Assembly: GCA_947373775.1 (NCBI GenBank)
Contig: CANBZE010000084.1
Coordinates: 1-7,401 of the forward strand
Direction: 5' to 3'
From: Alphaproteobacteria bacterium
GTDB taxonomy: Bacteria; Pseudomonadota; Alphaproteobacteria; Micropepsales; Micropepsaceae
Length of the DNA: 7,401 bases
Part shown: positions 6,013-7,401 of the stretch, piece after piece
Numbering within the stretch: position 1 is the stretch's first letter
How the letters are laid out: every line of letters starts with the position of its first letter
Position numbers and translations under genes: made by a program
Notes under the pieces: generated by a model
Told to the model about the DNA's origin: nothing
Database searches by the model: none
What the model saw: the letters and a program-made list of their open reading frames with translations, nothing else

Positions 6013-7401
6013 TTATTTTTTGAGCCCAAAAGCGATGACATGTCCGTCATGCGTCTCAACAAAAATTTTACCCAGCGCAACCACCGGTTCGCTGAAGTGC
6101 ACCCAATCGGTCAGTACCTTTCCGCTGTTCCATAGGTGCTTTCCGCTCTGCGCATCGTATGCATAGAGCGTCATGTTGCCGACCGGCGTGGAACGCAGCA
6201 CCGCGCTGACGTCATAGGGCATGCGCGGATCGCCCGGCTTGGCGCCGTTCTGCAGCGCCTGGCCGCCGGTAGACAGTGCATACACCACGCCGTTCGCCAC
6301 CACCGGCGGATCGGGCATGATCATGTCGTTGCCGGTCCAGGCCGGCACGGCGGAGATCTTGCCCGCATCACTCACCACTTCGAACGCCATGATGGTGCCG
6401 TTGGGAATGGGGCCGTTGGTATTGGGGAAGGTGGGCGCGTCCTTGGACGGATGGCCCTGCATCGGGAAGAACACATAACGCTTGCCGTTCACTTCGGCGC
6501 TGGAAACCGCGCCCCACACGCCGCGCCCCGGATCGGTGCCGGTCTTTTCGTCATTGCCCAGCTTGGGCGACTGGAACAGGGGCGTCATGTGATTGGCGCC
6601 GCCAAGATTGTTGGTGTCCAGCAGGCGCAGCACGCCTTCCTTCTGCGATACCGCCGCAATGGTCTTGCCGCCGAAGTTGAACACCACCGGCGAGGCCGAG
6701 CCCGACATGTCGTGCATCAGATTGTCCATCCAGTTGGACGGGGTGTAGCTGTCCATCAGGCGCGCCGCGCGGGGCGACAGCTTCAAGATGCTTTCGCTGA
6801 AATCGCCGCCGGCCGGATCATAACGGCCGTCGCTGGTTTCCAGGATCACGCCGCCGGGCGCGCGCGCCACGCCGCCGCGGCCCCATGGCGCCGCCGGACG
6901 CGCGCCGCTGGTGAAGAAGTGGGTGACCACCGGATGGGCCAGGTCGCTGACATCGGCGGCGTTGACGGCGCTGGCGTCCAGCAGGGGACCGGCGCCGGCC
7001 CGGCGCAGGCCCGACGTGGCGGCGGAATATTCGATGCTGGACTTGTCGGTGATCTCGCCGCAGGCGCGGCCCGACGGCGAATACAGCACATTGTCGATCA
7101 GGTTCAGGCTCCAGGCGCGCGCGAAGGGCGCGGTCATGGGCGTCGGCGTCAGGCGCTCGGCGCCGTCGGCCAGGTTCGCCCCGCGCAGCATGCCGTCGCC
7201 GGTCAGGAAGAAGACGATGCCGCGCGCCTTGTCGATGGTGGGCGTGGTGTTGACGGTCTTGGGGCACAGCCAGTCGCGCACCGGCGCGGTAGATTTGTGC
7301 GGATTGGGGAAGCTCTTGCTCCAGAGCTGCTTGCCCGTGTTGGCATCCAGCGCGAACAACACGTCGTTGGCGCCCAGCAGGAACAGGATGTCGGTGGGGC
7401 C
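6013..7401 (-). CDS. PQQ-type beta-propeller repeat protein (5' end outside the window)
   Basis: The last 462 residues of a protein built from quinoprotein-like beta-propeller blades. The frame is open to the window edge, starting GPTDILFLLGANDVLFALD, so the true start lies beyond 7401; a GTG at 7362 is internal. Blade motifs with the tryptophan-docking pattern are visible near the window-edge end (LFALDANTGKQLWSKSF) and near the C-terminus (LYAYDAQSGKHLWNSGKV), with the last strand at HDGHVIAFGLKK. The middle contains paired checks typical of these proteins, such as VVANGVVYALSTGG. Relatives include PQQ-dependent alcohol dehydrogenases and BamB-like scaffolds. I cannot identify PQQ or calcium ligands with confidence, so an enzyme role is unproven. 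An exported, periplasmic location is likely for the family, but any signal peptide is off the window. It is followed by 119 non-coding bases and no obvious terminator. Confidence 0.85.
   Translation of the reverse strand, partial: GPTDILFLLGANDVLFALDANTGKQLWSKSFPNPHKSTAPVRDWLCPKTVNTTPTIDKARGIVFFLTGDGMLRGANLADGAERLTPTPMTAPFARAWSLNLIDNVLYSPSGRACGEITDKSSIEYSAATSGLRRAGAGPLLDASAVNAADVSDLAHPVVTHFFTSGARPAAPWGRGGVARAPGGVILETSDGRYDPAGGDFSESILKLSPRAARLMDSYTPSNWMDNLMHDMSGSASPVVFNFGGKTIAAVSQKEGVLRLLDTNNLGGANHMTPLFQSPKLGNDEKTGTDPGRGVWGAVSSAEVNGKRYVFFPMQGHPSKDAPTFPNTNGPIPNGTIMAFEVVSDAGKISAVPAWTGNDMIMPDPPVVANGVVYALSTGGQALQNGAKPGDPRMPYDVSAVLRSTPVGNMTLYAYDAQSGKHLWNSGKVLTDWVHFSEPVVALGKIFVETHDGHVIAFGLKK

Overview
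The window looks like chromosomal DNA from a GC-rich alphaproteobacterium. The evidence is an RpoE/ChrR-type (ECF11) sigma/anti-sigma pair with its characteristic TGATC-type promoters, a GGAAC-N17-CGTT promoter of the alphaproteobacterial general stress sigma factor EcfG, and a NodT-family outer-membrane lipoprotein. No mobile element, CRISPR array, tRNA or rRNA was found.

Layout. Positions 1-370 (+) hold a densely folded, GNRA-rich RNA-like segment that ends in a long hairpin; it matches no RNA family I can name. Next is a DUF1365 gene on the minus strand (408-1178). Between it and the rightward sigma gene lies a compact bidirectional control region (1183-1248) with two back-to-back promoters of the same ECF11 type, each placing its -10 element four bases before an ATG. 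Rightward runs an apparent operon: ECF sigma factor (1334-1882), ChrR-like zinc anti-sigma factor (1879-2520, overlapping the sigma stop), and an aldo/keto reductase (2551-3525). A strong two-way terminator (3531-3558) separates this operon from a convergent NodT-type efflux outer-membrane lipoprotein (3577-5022, minus). A 625-base non-coding stretch follows (5023-5647). It contains a likely NodT -10 element, a perfect 11-bp-arm palindrome (5243-5269), several strong hairpins with competing pairings, and the terminator of the next minus-strand gene. That gene encodes a small exported protein (5648-5893) behind an EcfG-type promoter. The window ends inside a minus-strand PQQ-type beta-propeller protein (6013-7401) whose N-terminus lies outside.

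How the parts fit. The left half reads as a self-regulated photo-oxidative (singlet-oxygen) stress module. ChrR would hold the sigma factor inactive until stress, and the freed sigma factor would then fire both divergent promoters, raising its own operon and DUF1365, a family linked to fatty-acid modification in such regulons. The aldo/keto reductase, as third gene, could detoxify reactive carbonyls. The small exported protein appears to belong to a separate general-stress regulon. The efflux lipoprotein has no pump genes beside it. The features that most deserve follow-up are the unassigned RNA at 1-370, the symmetric leaderless-looking divergent promoter, and the structured intergenic region around 5243-5577.
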